Assembly (NCBI GenBank): GCA_029851415.1
Contig: CM056744.1
Location: 87,080,907-87,144,906, forward strand
Origin: Eretmocerus hayati
Lineage: Eukaryota > Arthropoda > Insecta > Hymenoptera > Aphelinidae
Direction of reading: 5' to 3'
DNA length: 64,000 nt
In this document: positions 37,630-49,399 of the stretch, one piece after another
Layout of the letters: each line of letters starts with the position of its first letter
How positions within the stretch are numbered: the first letter of the stretch is position 1
The notes under the pieces: generated by a model
Database searches by the model: none
What the model saw: only the letters and a program-made list of their open reading frames with translations
What the model was told of the DNA's origin: nothing
Program-made: the position numbers and the translations under genes

Positions 37630-38690
37630 ACACATATCCATCATCCCAAACTGATGGATATATGTTCTTCATCCTAATGAGAAGCCATCCATGCATTTAT
37701 TTTGGGCCAAATCAAGAAGGTCGATTTTCGTTGCCACATACAAGGAGAAGAAGTCAAATTTCCCGATATCCCAACTTGGTTTTCGACACGGATTTTTCAA
37801 TTTGACTCGAGTAAAGATTTTTTCATCATTCTAAAAGGATGAATATGGGTCCTCCATCATCATGAGAATCTATTCATATGTTTATGTCGAATCGAATCAT
37901 GAAATTTGATCTTCTTTGCCACATACAAGGAGGAAAAGTCACATTTTTTTATGTCCCGACTCGGTTTTCGACGCGGATTTTTCAAACTGACTCGACTTTA
38001 AATGTTTTCATCATCCCAAAGTGATAGATATGAGTTTTCCTTGATTTTCGTTGCCACATCCAAGGAGGAAAAGTGAGATTTTCTCGACATCCCGACTTGG
38101 TTTCCGACGCGGATTTCTCAATTTGTATGTGGCAACGAAAATTAAATTCAACGATCCTATTCGGGATAAATATATGGATAGCTTCCCACGATGATGGAGA
38201 ACGTTTATATTCATCACTTTGGGACGATAAAGTAATTTTTGCTCGAGTCAGTTTGAGAAATCCGCGTCGGAAACCAACTTGGGATATCGAGAAAATTTCA
38301 CTTCTTCTCCTTGTATGTGGCAAAGAAAATCGAATTTCATGATTCGATTCGGAATAAATGTTTGAATAGGTTTCCATGATGATGGAAGACCTTTATAAAT
38401 CCTTTTGGAATGATAAAAAATTTTTACTTGAGTCAAATTGAAAAATCCGTGTCGAAAACCAAGTTGGGACCTGAAGGAAATGTGACTATTCATCCTTGTA
38501 TGTGGCAATGAAAATCAAATTTCATGTCCCGATTCAAAATAAACGTATGAATAGCTTCTCATGATGATGAAGAACCTATATTTATCCTTTTGGAATGATA
38601 AAAAAAAAATTTTCTTGACTCAAATTGAAGAATCCGTGTCGAAACCAAGTCGGGATTTCGGAAGAATTTCACTCCATCTCATGGTACTCC
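37630..38690. repeat. Inverted tandem array with a 186-bp unit
   Basis: Units carrying CTCGAGTAAAGATTTTTTCA-type text and TTGTATGTGGCAACGAAAAT repeat two to three times in one orientation (about 37640-38125). They then continue in the opposite orientation to 38690. In the second half the same landmark (CAAATTGAAAAATCCGTGTC and variants) recurs at about 38246, 38432 and 38618, a period of 186 bases. The head-to-head arrangement can fold into a long hairpin. Satellite-like; no coding content. Confidence 0.75.
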
Positions 38691-40114
38691 GCACCGATGA
38701 TCGAATTCCATGACCCAATTCGAATTCATTGTATGAATTGATTTTCATGTTCTCAGAGAATATCCCTTCATGACTCTGAGTTAACTGAAAATTTTACTCG
38801 AATACAAATACAAATATTCATCCGATTGCCGAGCCGGCGATGCCTTCGCCTTTCGTTTGTCATCTCATCTGCTTCTCTTCCGGCGCGCATCGTTCATTTC
38901 GACGCCAGATGCCCGCGCACGCGTACCGCATCAAAACTACATCGTGCGATGTGTGACACATCGCAAAGTTAAGGTGCCGTGTTATGGACTACCAACCCTG
39001 ATTCAGATGATCAATCCATCCAATCTAGCCAAAGGGTGGAATGATGGTATCTTAAGGGGGTTCGATAGCGACTCGTGAGTCAAGGTGAAAACCGATAATA
39101 GCAATAAACCCAAAAATCCATATTCGCATTCTTGACTGCTTTAATTTCTATCTGTAAATTCAAATTATGAATTTAGATGAGGCCAGAAATAGTTTTCACA
39201 ATGATAGAGTCTGTGGAATCATAATTTATAATTTCTGGTGCATCGCTTGACTACCGTAACCTCGCTGCAACGAGCACGGGAATTACATGTATAACCTCCG
39301 CGTCATCAGTTTGTATTCAAAATTTCTCTTCAAAATGTCCGTCAACCCCTTATTTTTATCGATTCATAAGGAAGTACGGAATCACAATTTTCTACACCTA
39401 GTTTTTCATCATTGTGGCCGATAAATACAGAAAGATATCGCGTCACTTTCTGCCGGAAAATTCGATACGCCCGTAAGACGTGGGTTAAACATCCAATTTT
39501 CAAATAAGTTTCTCTCAAAAATGTCATCGTCAACCCATATTTTTCTCAACGGCAATCGATTCAGGGGCTCTCAATCTACAAATTTTATCAATCCTATTTG
39601 CCTGGCCGAAAAAGTCAGTAACTATCGAACCCCCTTAATTGGCACGATTCATCAAAAATCTAAAATCCGTTCCAATTGCATAGGTAGGAAAATTGCTGTA
39701 GTAGAGTGTATCAAAGGGGGCCCCGGAACCTGAGCAGTTAAACAAGATGGACAACGCAATCCATGAATGCTATATTCATTTTCGGTGTAGGTTCTACTTG
39801 TACCAAAATCGAGTCTGCTATCTCGGAATTTTCAGACCCATCAGGGATAGTCTCACGCGAGATACAGAAACGTACCCCACGGCATTCAAAAGGACCTCTA
39901 AGAACCTATCGGAACCGATCTTGTGGAGTTAATGTTAAGTTTATGGACGAGAAGTGAGGTGGAAAAAGAGCGTTCATAGATTGCTTTGTCCATCTAGTAC
40001 GACTGATTCAGGTTTCGAGGCTCCCCAATAATACACTCTGCTACAACTATCCTCCTTACCCATGCAATTTGAATGGATTTCGGATTCTCGTTGAGTCGTG
40101 CCAAGAAAGACGCC
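38691..40114. repeat. Tandem and inverted repeats around 39300-40114
   Basis: Text such as ATTTCTCTTCAAAATGTCC followed by GTCAACCCC recurs about 190 bases later (39318-39366 and 39508-39560). A separate inverted pair joins about 39640-39740 with about 40005-40114 (TTGCATAGGTAGGAAAATTG against a diverged complement). Between 38691 and 39300 nothing was recognised. Confidence 0.5.
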
Positions 40115-40559
40115 ATTACTCCACTCTTCGGCTGGATTTGATCGATTGATCATCTGAAGCAGTCCTCTTCAGTGTTGAAAAATTTTTGCGGGCTCCACCG
40201 ATTTGACTTATCACACACAAAAGTATCATCCGTCTCTGTGTGCGACGGGTCACACTGACGAGACCCGCCGAAATTTATGGGAATTCGGTTAGAAGATATG
40301 TGCATGATTTGTTCTCACCACGCGAGTCCGGCCGTATAGACAAACCGGTTTCATCACGAGAACCCTTGAATCGTGTTAAAACGCGGCCTCCCCATGTAAA
40401 TGTGATTTTGCGTACGCGACAATGAAATCCATAGCTGAAATCTTCAAAACACCTATAGATGCTCTCGCTGAAAATTTTACCGTAATCTTTATGGCGTCTC
40501 GATCAGAATGTCTGTAAAAAGCAGCCGCGCGTTACTTACCCTGTGTCCCTCGACTGTTT

Positions 40560-41290
40560 CTGAGATTGCGATATAGTCCTTCAGAAATATCGTCAAATTG
40601 GGTAACTTTGGTACGGCCCTGAAGAATGACTTTCAAAGCTACATTCGTCAAGGTGAATGATTTTATCGCTCTGAAATTTCTTCTCCACTCTTGACACACT
40701 CAGAAACAATGTGTTGAGCTACCGTGGATTCCGCGTGGATGATTGTAATTGTTTATCGAAGCTTTTCCCGAAAAGGCTAATTTAGTAGCGATACGCGAGT
40801 GGTTCGATTAGGGTACCTGGCAAAAACTGTTCCGGAACGAACTACGGGTGAATAACGCTACAATTCGACCAAGTATATCAATATATGAGTGATAAACCAG
40901 GAAAAAATTATGAAAAAGTGTACCAAAGTTACCCCACTCTAGGTGAGGAGCATGATACGGTGGGTTTACTTCAGTATAGCTGACAGCTTTTTATCAATCA
41001 ATCTTGAGTCTAATGACGGTCCATGAGGTTTTCGATTGTTTCAAACAGCTTAGAATAATACTCCCGGATGATTCAAATTGATTCACTCGCGTGGTTGTAG
41101 GTAGAGTTGGAATATTTTGTAACTGTACCTCAGTTGCCCCATCGGGGCCTAACTTAGGTACTCATACAAAACTGCTTACAACTCCAGTTAGAGCTATCAG
41201 ATCATCATTCTGCGGCCACTCAATCAAAAACTGGGACTATAAGCTTTCGATTGAGCACTGATTGAGGTGGGTTTTGGCCAGTTTGATGAT
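40560..41290. repeat. Dispersed repeat, copy 1
   Basis: About 730 bases that match, inverted and diverged, the stretch 60030-60800. Shared landmarks include GGGTAACTTTGGTAC, TTCCGGAACGAACTAC and GCGATACGCGAGTGG. The two copies are on opposite strands and about 20 kb apart. No coding frame. Confidence 0.65.
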
Positions 41291-42896
41291 ACTCACTCTT
41301 GCGTATGCTCACATACTTCAAACTGACGTGCGCATTCTTCACCCGTACTGATTATTCATCGACAAATCCATTCATTTTTATTCGCTTTTATTGAACTCGA
41401 CCGCGGCCGGACGGAATCTTGTCACCAAAATCTATGTGTGAGCGCGTCAATGATTACGGTTCGCGTGCATTTGTGTTAGTTTCGGGCTCTGCGCATTTCA
41501 ACATTGTGTCAACGCAAAATGGGTTACTGCGCAGCGTCGGACCTCTCTCTCTTTCTCATTGCATCGCGCGCGATCAGCAAGAGCCTCGCTTTAGAATATC
41601 ACAACAGTCGACGCAACTCGTCAAACTCGTCGATTCTTCGCAAACCCTAAAAATTTTACTCTTTCTAGTTTTGATTAATCAAAACATAATGATCTGTGTC
41701 TAATGAATGATTGAACAAATCGAAATGTTGAAAACTGCCTGTGGGATCCATAACCTCCTCGGAATGCTGCCACTGCCAAGCGATGCTGTCCTGTCAAGCC
41801 TAAACTGCTGCTGGCTGTGTTGCTGCTTTTAGTGCTGTTATTGTGATGATTTGATGTTTCTCAGTTTTCAGCAGTTTTCAGAGTACGGTTGATCTTGCCT
41901 AACTATTGGATTCTTACAAGTTTTCTGCATGCGGCCTCGCTATATACCATGGCCTTATGAAAAGTTTCTCTCCACCACGTGTGACCAATAAGTTTGTGAT
42001 GAGTGTTAGCAGATAAAAAATAATAGGTGCCTATGAGAGTTCAATGGTTTTATATTTTTGCAAGCTCAGAGAGGAAGTTGAGGCCTCAGTGTGCAATCAA
42101 GTTTCGTGGTGAATGTACAGTAAGCGCACTGAGCTAAAGTCCTGGTCTTCAAATCATGAAGCACAATCAAGGTGATGAGTGATATTTCATGAGACACTGT
42201 GTGCTTCTTCATTTGTCAATGAAATAAGACTTTCTCCTCACTGTTACTATTGTCTGCTTCAAGAAACTTCAGATGAATGACGGAATGGACTACATCCAAA
42301 AGTAAAATAGTCACAGTGGCTCTACGCGTTATGAATTTGTTTATTTGAACCATTGAGGGTGCTTCCTGTCATTTTTTGATGCATCACAGAGATTCAACAG
42401 GCTCTTTTGGTTGAATTTTCATGGGCCCAGCCGTTAAAGTGTAGCATACCATGTTATATTGGACTCAAGACTCATTCCATTCCTAATAAATTTCACTGTA
42501 CTGATTTAGGAATATGATCATCCATGTTCGAGCTTTGGCATGTGATGTATCATATGATCTTAACGAATGGAGATGTCTTGATGACAAATTAATATATCAT
42601 TGGATGTCTTTATATTCTAGTAATAAGGGTAACACAGCCTCTTAATGTGATTTGATTGTAGCTTGTGAATCAATTCAGAATTATCGGTATGCTCAACATG
42701 AGATGAGAATTTATTTCTGATCAGCCATAGCTGACTGATTTATTCCACTTTTCATCAACTTGCACTCTGAAGCGCTTGAGCAAAGATGAATACCCAAGGA
42801 ATCTTAAGAATAATATCTCAACATTCTGGCTGATATTAATATCCTTCATTCGTGTTCTATATTCCAAGCGATTAGGATAAAACTAAAATTGAGAAA
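41291..42896 (+). other. Intron sequence, nothing recognised
   Basis: Includes a 94-codon open frame at 41419-41703 without recognisable content. No repeat arms or splice-bounded exon supported. Confidence 0.4.
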
Positions 42897-43313
42897 ATAA
42901 AATAATTAAAAAAAACATTTTAAAAATTCGCTTTTATGTGAACTGTTAAGCATAATAGCATGTCAAAATCTGAAGAAAATGAAAACTGTTATCTACGTTT
43001 CTGTCATAAACAAAGAGTAAGTCAGTTGACGTCCAGCTTCATGAATTCAATGATTTCGAGATATCAAAATGGTAAAAGCGTGGGTTGTAAACTTGACACA
43101 TCAAGAGTATTTTTCACCAATCAACCCACGCTTTTACCATTTTGATATCTCGAAATCATGGAATTCGTGAAGCTGGACGTCAACTGACTTACTCTTTGTT
43201 TATGACAGAAACGTAGATAACAGTTTTCATTTTCTTCAGATTTTGACATGCTATTATGCTTAACAGTTCACATAAAAGCGAATTTTTAAAATGTTTTTTT
43301 TAATTATTTTATT
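42897..43313. mobile_element. Near-perfect hairpin, 191-bp arms
   Basis: Left arm 42897-43087, spacer 43088-43121, right arm 43122-43313. The arms are almost identical: GGTAAAAGCGTGGGTTG at the inner left end pairs with CAACCCACGCTTTTACC, and AATAAAATAATT at the outer left end pairs with AATTATTTTATT. Only a few differences were seen (for example CATGAATTCAATGA against TCATGGAATTCGTG). It resembles a recent foldback MITE or a hairpin-RNA gene. No clear target duplication was identified. Confidence 0.85.
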
Positions 43314-43329
43314 ACGCTACTCAAAAACT

Positions 43330-44330
43330 GACGTCAACTCCGAATGAAACACTGCATCACGTACATCAAAATCAGGGAGACAAAAGTTCACTTCAACTCT
43401 GATAATTCCAAAACAAAACACGATTTCGGATTACGTCATTTTCCTATGCATTTGTATCCTTCACCCATCGTGCAAACCAAAATCAAGCCTCAAATATGTC
43501 CCCCTTCCCTCGTTCAACATGTAACCCAAAAACGCACTTCAACTATTTTTCTATCAAATTGAATACAAAAGCAAACCCCGGTTAATGAGCAACCCACTTT
43601 CGGATTTCATTTGCCGAGTCAAGTGAAACCCAGAGATGGACCTCATCATTCCATGAAATGCAATATTCCACCTCACGCACCACACATGAGAGACATTTTT
43701 GGACTTTACGCATACAAATCGAGAACGGACTTCAATAGAATGGGAAACCAATTTTCTGATTCACGGGTATATAAGACCGCGATTTTCAAGCATCAGCAGC
43801 TCATTCACTCGCCAGACGAGTCACAGTTAGGACGTAGCCACGCTCGTCCTCGTCGCGGTTTCAACCCGACGTAGTTACTCCACCTCTTGGCCACCGTGTT
43901 CCGACGCGCGGCGCTGCCCCGGAACTCCGTCGCGCCCCTCGCCGCGAACCGGGCCGTGCCGCGAGTGCTGGACGTAATTTCATGGACAACCAAGCGTGCG
44001 TTGTGTTTATATTTCGCACTTGGGCTACCGAGTCGCAATTGATACAAAACGGCATTCACATTATTCGGCTACCTATCTCAGTTCCGACGACTGCGTCGTA
44101 AGATCTTGCAAAGTGAATTAGCAGTGTGTTAGCTAGAATCATTGCAATCAATTAATTTGAGCCGAATGGACCGCCGAGGCCAACGCTGCACCAAAGACAG
44201 TGCTCCGCGTTCCGCGAGTGAGCATCAGCAAACCTTAAACGGACTTCAACAGGCCAAACCCTGGCACGTCCGGCTATCGAACGGGCCGTTGTCCAAGAAC
44301 AACAAAACGCTGCTCAACCTTTGAGTAACT
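43330..44330 (+). promoter_or_regulatory. Promoter-like, possibly LTR-like segment with short ORF
   Basis: Several CACTTCAAC or CGGACTTCAA motifs precede a TATA box (GGTATATAAG, 43767-43776). A GC- and CpG-rich leader (43840-43975) follows, then a 52-codon frame (44166-44324, MDRRGQRCTKDSAPRSAS). The order is the same as at 47820-48752, and both leaders contain GACGTAGCCACGCTCGTC or a close relative (CACGTAGCCAGGCTCGTC). This fits two related long terminal repeats or element promoters. No reverse transcriptase, integrase or primer-binding site was identified. Confidence 0.35.
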
Positions 44331-44744
44331 CGTCTCCGCCCAGTGAGACGTGGTAGTAAGCCGTAATCTCATTGACAGTAAATTGGCGGGCATTACAACA
44401 CCGCACTGTCAAAAAAAACATCATATCAGTCAGTTTGAACCATATCGTGATCTTGAAGACACTCCAGATTCACAGGATGAATAGCGCGTAGCTTGAGACG
44501 TAGCTGCTCTCTATCCAGACATCTTGGGCGTCCCCCAAGGTCTAAGATAGTTCTTATCGATAATGCCGCAGTGCCAGGTGATGGAGGATGGCAAAACGGT
44601 GAATATCTTATTTGAATGGAGTGAGTTGATCACAAACCCGCGCAGATGCAATTTGTGCATCAAACTACCTGGTTCGTCCCACTAAAGGTCCCGACGATGC
44701 GTGCGATACGCACGGTCGATACGTCCAAAATGATACGCGCGATA

Positions 44745-44812
44745 TACAAAAAGATACGATAGGATACGAAAGGATAGGATACGATAGGATACGAAAAAGG
44801 AACGATACGTTT
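44745..44812. repeat. Minisatellite (GATACGATAG-type)
   Basis: Short tandem units of GATACGATAG, GGATACGAAA and GGATAGGATAC run without interruption. Both strands are free of other features here. Confidence 0.75.
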
Positions 44813-45719
44813 TTGGTACCAATTTTTATAGACTTTCCCACAAAACTGAGGGAGTCGACGATTTTTCTTCTTTTGTCATCAGACTTGGGATTGTTTACAG
44901 CTCCCCGCAGTGCCGAGTCCATAAAGGCTCTTTGAAAACCCTGAATGTTCGAGGTTCATGTTCAGATTGTCGAGTCAGTTTGGTGATGAAGCATGTTATG
45001 AGAAATTGGTCATATGGTAGGTACAACAGGAATAGGTTGACTTCTCACCAAATTCATCAAAGACCTTATTGGAACATCAATCAGAGAGTTCGAAATTCAA
45101 CTGTTGAACATTTGGAAACTACTGCGAATATACGTATGTATGTATGAATATGCGGCCCATGACATGAATACGTGGTTATCCCCAAGGGAATTCATTGGGT
45201 TCAAAAAACAGTATCATCACGACTCTTCATTGAAAATGAAAATAATATCGGTGAAATTGCTGAGAGCATTCCTTAGTTCAATATCTAAGTTCAGAATTTT
45301 TTCGTGGAATACGTATTGGACCGGTAGACCACCCTCCTCAGTTTGTGAGGCCTAGATTATTTGAGATTAGAAATCCGATCACCGCTGTAGAATTGGATCA
45401 CCTAGATCTTTGACCAAAAAGGCTCGCGAGGCCACCAACGATGTTTATTTTCTCATTTTCTCACAACAGAACACGAAGGAACTTGTTCTGCAGATCTAAT
45501 AGAGTCTCATGGGTATCACCACCCATGCATCTCATGGGTCGCATATTGAACCCTATATTCGCAGTAGTTTAAAATTTCTCACCCAGTTCTTTTTGCAGTT
45601 GATTTGGTACGTAACCAAAGCCACTGGACCTGATTGATATTGCAATCAGGTGGTTGGTGAGTTTCGTGGAAATTCAACCGATTTTTATTGTACCATATAA
45701 CTGATTCCTCCGCTGCCAG

Positions 45720-45844
45720 CACTCTCACCACCGTATGGACTCGACAATCTGAACTTCAACCCCGAAGATATATCAAGAACCTACAAAACAATTGATTTTC
45801 TTCCCTTGATCCCATCGGAGGTCCCTCAGTGCATCAGCAAATGA
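45720..45844 (+). CDS. Probable terminal coding exon (… PSEVPQCISK stop)
   Basis: The acceptor CTGATTCCTCCGCTGCCAG has a strong pyrimidine tract. The frame in phase 1 encodes LSPPYGLDNLNFNPEDISRT, then YKTIDFLPLIPSEVPQCISK and TGA at 45842. This 41-residue peptide looks strongly protein-like and ends naturally. It is the only convincing plus-strand terminal exon before the convergent receptor gene. Assigning it to the secreted-protein gene fits the phase (1) but spans a large intron, so it could instead belong to an unrecognised small gene. No AATAAA was found close downstream. Confidence 0.45.
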
Positions 45845-47819
45845 GTGGAGAGCCGTATATACTCGTAAACTGCCCTGCGCTTGTACGCGCGCACCGGCGT
45901 GCATGCCGTAAGCTCGTTTTATGTAGACACACCCTCAATGATAAGTGAAGAACATCCAACCAAATGTGTGCATGCTTTGCGCAAAACCTCTGGATACCGT
46001 TTGAAGTTTATCCGATTAATTACCCATTCTTCAATTCCTTTTAAGAGGCTGATATGTATCTTGTGCAAATATATGCTTGGGTTTGATCATTTTTTTCCAT
46101 GAGAGCTAACGTTAACATCGAATATTTTCAATTTCCTGATGAATTCCAAAATACTTCGTGATTATGGGCTGAAGAAATGAGGATTCACTGTTTTTGAGTC
46201 TCAAAAACTGATCCATGACGAGTTACTACTTCCTTCATACTGGAATCTCTTCACCGTATCTTATTACAAAAAGTCGAATTCAGAATCTCTTTCCAAATTG
46301 CTTTTTCAGTACTAGCCGCGGTCTGCTGATGCAAAGTGAACAAATATCATCTTTAGTATTGATCAAATGAAATTTTTCTCCGGTCTAATCTGAGTGACTT
46401 GGATCGTGATGAATCCTGAACAAATAAGAAGAGCATCATCGCAGAGCTGATAATGGAATGTGACCAGGCTTTCAACATTTGAGTTGGAGTGATAGTTACC
46501 TCATCGTGATAAATTTGTTGAGTTGTTAAGTAGGGCCATTACATTTTGTTGGACATTGTTGCTGTTATTTTCTAGAAATATATGTGTTATCCTTTGTAAA
46601 TATACGAATTGTATTTGATTGGACTCTGAAAATTCACTTAGGTCCTCATGAAAACCCTCATGTCAATCCTTCCTTCATTAAGTTACCATCATCTCTTTTA
46701 GTCTGTAGGAAACAGACACCAAAGTATCCGAGAATAGTTTCTGGAAATGAGGCTATAGAACACTCTTTGGTAACTTCAAGGAGATTCAGAACCAGATAAG
46801 CATATTCCTACTGTAGGTAAGGTGGGAAGAGAAAAATCAAGTAATTAAAAATTTTCCTGATTCGCGAATGGGCGGAGTGAGTGTGAATATTTTTGTATTG
46901 ACAAAATTGTCATATGTCATTTGCCCATTTGTCAATTATCCACTGTAAATCCAGAAAGAGGCTCGCTTCAGTTGATCTCGTAAGGTTTGACATCCTGAGG
47001 TGGCTCACTTGACGAAACCTCTCTCAGTCTATACCTCTATAAAAGGGGGCAATCATTGTCTAGAAAGTCTGACTTATCTAGTTTCACCAAAAATGAGACA
47101 CTACCGAAATTAAGACACTCTGAACAGAGATCAGAGGAACTACAAGCCCGCCTTTGAATGAAAGACATCCTTCAAACATGAGCCATGACCAAAAATGATG
47201 GTGTCATGTTGCAACACTGCCGCCTTCGGGCGAGATGCAACTGCGCAAGTGGTCAGAAAAATGCTATGAATTGCGCAAGGATCAACCGCGATCGGCATCA
47301 TTATTAGCTGCACAAATGCTTTCGCGGAAGAGTAAGAGTCAACTCTTAACCCCCCTTACCTGACACGATATATATTTTATGTATCCCGCGTTGCGGATTT
47401 CTTTGGCCAGAGCATATAGTTATCGGACTGAGTTCTATTATCGGCCTGCAATATTCAAACACTGTGGAAACTATATCCTGAGGGTGATGTCTGCCCGGAG
47501 ATTGATAGTATTCAGTAAAAGATGATGATGCATTTGTCGATGATTCGATATCAACCATCACTCCAAATCTCTTCGGGTTCTCTGATTATATACTCAAAAA
47601 CTACATTCAAAACGATGCACAATGTCCTCCTAAAATGTGCGTGGTGACGTGCGCATCGCACTTATATTTTCCAAATGAATAATGCATGCGACTTGATTCA
47701 ACCTTTGTCAAGAAGTATGCATGAGATTAATCTTAGAAACTTTCAAGAATTCATAAAGGATGAATCACTTAGTGAAAAAGATTAACAAGTCAAAACATAA
47801 ATAATCCAGAACGAGCTAT
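45845..47819. other. Region downstream of the terminal exon
   Basis: Would hold the 3' end of the plus-strand gene. No AATAAA was seen close to the stop. AT-rich, no repeat arms or supported gene. Confidence 0.4.
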
Positions 47820-48752
47820 TCACAAGTATGCGAACGTACAAACTCACCAAACTATAACTCATTACAACCATAAATTAGTGCAGTTCGCAAGTCTATGCCA
47901 TCTGTGAATATCCGAATACGAACATTCGCAAATATGTGAATTGGCCAAATGTTTGATGTTATAATAATTCATCTGTTTGAGTCGAGTCACGTACTTCGCA
48001 AATATGCGAAGTATCTAAAAGCACCATAAGCAAAACTGCAAATTATCAAATTCGCAAAAACACGAACCAACCCGCGCCTATGTAAGTCCAAGCCATCCTG
48101 GCTCATCATCTTCAGTCATATACGGACGTTCGTTCACGTCAAACCGCAAGTCAAAGTCACGTAGCCAGGCTCGTCGGCACTCTGCCCCGACAGCCTCCGG
48201 CCCGACGTATTTCGGTCTTCCGATTCCGCGCCGCCTATTCGACAACACCCAGGTCTGACGCCGAGCCTGTGGAAAATCACACACGATCGTGCCCCGGCCT
48301 TCGCGGTGGTCGCGCTCCGTTCAAATCAGTTTACATTAGTGTAGTGCAACATAGACGAGTGTGTGTGTGTGTGTGTGTGTGTGTGTTCTTATTGTTCCGA
48401 GCATCGGCAGTCACGGCATCATTCAATCTTGAATCGATTCGCCTCATTCAAATTCCTGTGCCCACTCCTGCTCTCACGGAACCTTCGCATAAGAAATAAT
48501 TCTCGAATCGTTCAGTGATCAGTGTCAACTCATTCACGAAGTTCCTATCCGCAAATTTTCATAATCATTACAATGAAACGGAACGACCCTCCAAGCGTTC
48601 CTGAAGCACAGTGCAGCGAGATTCCGTGCGGTATGTGCGAAGCTTGGAAGCTTGCGCGTTTAGGAGCTTCGATGGCTGCTCCATCTAGCCATTCGGCCAC
48701 CCGGCCTTCGAGTCAAGCTAAGCCATCCCCCGGTACTCCACGCCACCAATGA
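47820..48752 (+). promoter_or_regulatory. Second promoter-like segment with motif array and short ORF
   Basis: Upstream part (47820-48065) carries several half or full copies of TTCGCAAATATGCGAA. It is followed by a TATA-like CCTATGTAAG (48077-48086) and an initiator-like CTTCAGTCA (48109-48117). A GC-rich leader comes next, then a (GT)14 run, and finally a 59-codon frame at 48573-48752 (MKRNDPPSVPEAQCSEIPCG start) rich in Pro, Ser and Ala. Layout parallels 43330-44330. Could be a retroelement LTR and gag start or a small host promoter; no further coding capacity was found. Confidence 0.35.
48359..48386. repeat. (GT)14 microsatellite
   Basis: Perfect GT dinucleotide run of 28 bases. Confidence 0.95.
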
Positions 48753-48960
48753 AATCATTGTCTTATTTTCATATATCGCAAACACGACCTAAGCACGACC
48801 CGTGAATCAACGACGAATCACCCGGTCTCGTCGTTATTGACGGATGCATGAGAAGAATTCGCCACTCGATTCTCTCTCCGCATAAGAGCCTGTTCATATT
48901 GGCAGCAAATCGCCGCGATTTTAGCGATGTGAAATCGTGGCTCAGTCGCCGATGTGAAAA

Positions 48961-49052
48961 CACATCGCACATCGTACATCGCGCATCGCGCATCGCAACT
49001 CGCACATCGCACATCGCAACTCGCAACTCGCAAATCTCACATCACGCAGCTG
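48961..49052. repeat. CATCGCA-type minisatellite
   Basis: About a dozen seven- to eight-base units (CATCGCA, CATCGCG, ACTCGCA) in tandem. Open frames on both strands here are by-products. Confidence 0.85.
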
Positions 49053-49399
49053 TCCGCGCGGACTGAGAAATTAATCAATCGGATTAAATATTTCAGTTGT
49101 TTGATGACAGTTGAATGCTGATCTTGGCTCCTGTTTTGCCAGGTCTGCCTTCAAATTGCGCATTTTGCCGAACCGTATCCTTCTGAGTACAGAGGAAAGA
49201 GATGCATGAAGTATGAAGTAGATGCAAAATTCTATCACTATTTTTTCAGAAACCAATGTTCCACTTACTGTCCTAGAGTGTCAATGTAGTTCTGCAAGTG
49301 ATGACCATAAACAGAGCTATGTTGACACTAGTATAGCGTGCAGGTGACCGCGAGATCCCGGTGCCTGGTGTCCGGGGGCACGGGGAAACTCTTGTCAAG

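Larger units (their letters stand above)
11955..45844 (+). other. Gene span: secreted Pro/Gln/Ser-rich protein, about 12 exons
   Basis: This entry groups the coding exons listed separately: 11955-11966, 19075-19396, 19843-19981, 24726-25039, 25988-26286, 26769-26902, 27338-27621, 27875-27958, 28799-28941, then tentative 32918-32966, 36504-36557 and 45720-45844. Phases agree at every junction, and the nine first exons sum to 1731 bases, exactly 577 codons. With the three tentative exons the total is 1959 bases including a stop, or 652 residues. The product starts with an ordinary signal peptide. It has an Asp/Phe/Pro-rich first third, a polyproline run, a polyglutamine run, and a Ser/Thr/Gln-rich middle with few cysteines and no visible catalytic motif or membrane segment after the signal. 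A tiny first coding exon with a phase-0 intron inside the signal peptide is typical of insect cuticular and other secreted protein genes. I do not recognise the family, and a cuticle or matrix role is only inference. Introns are rich in inverted repeats. Confidence 0.65.
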
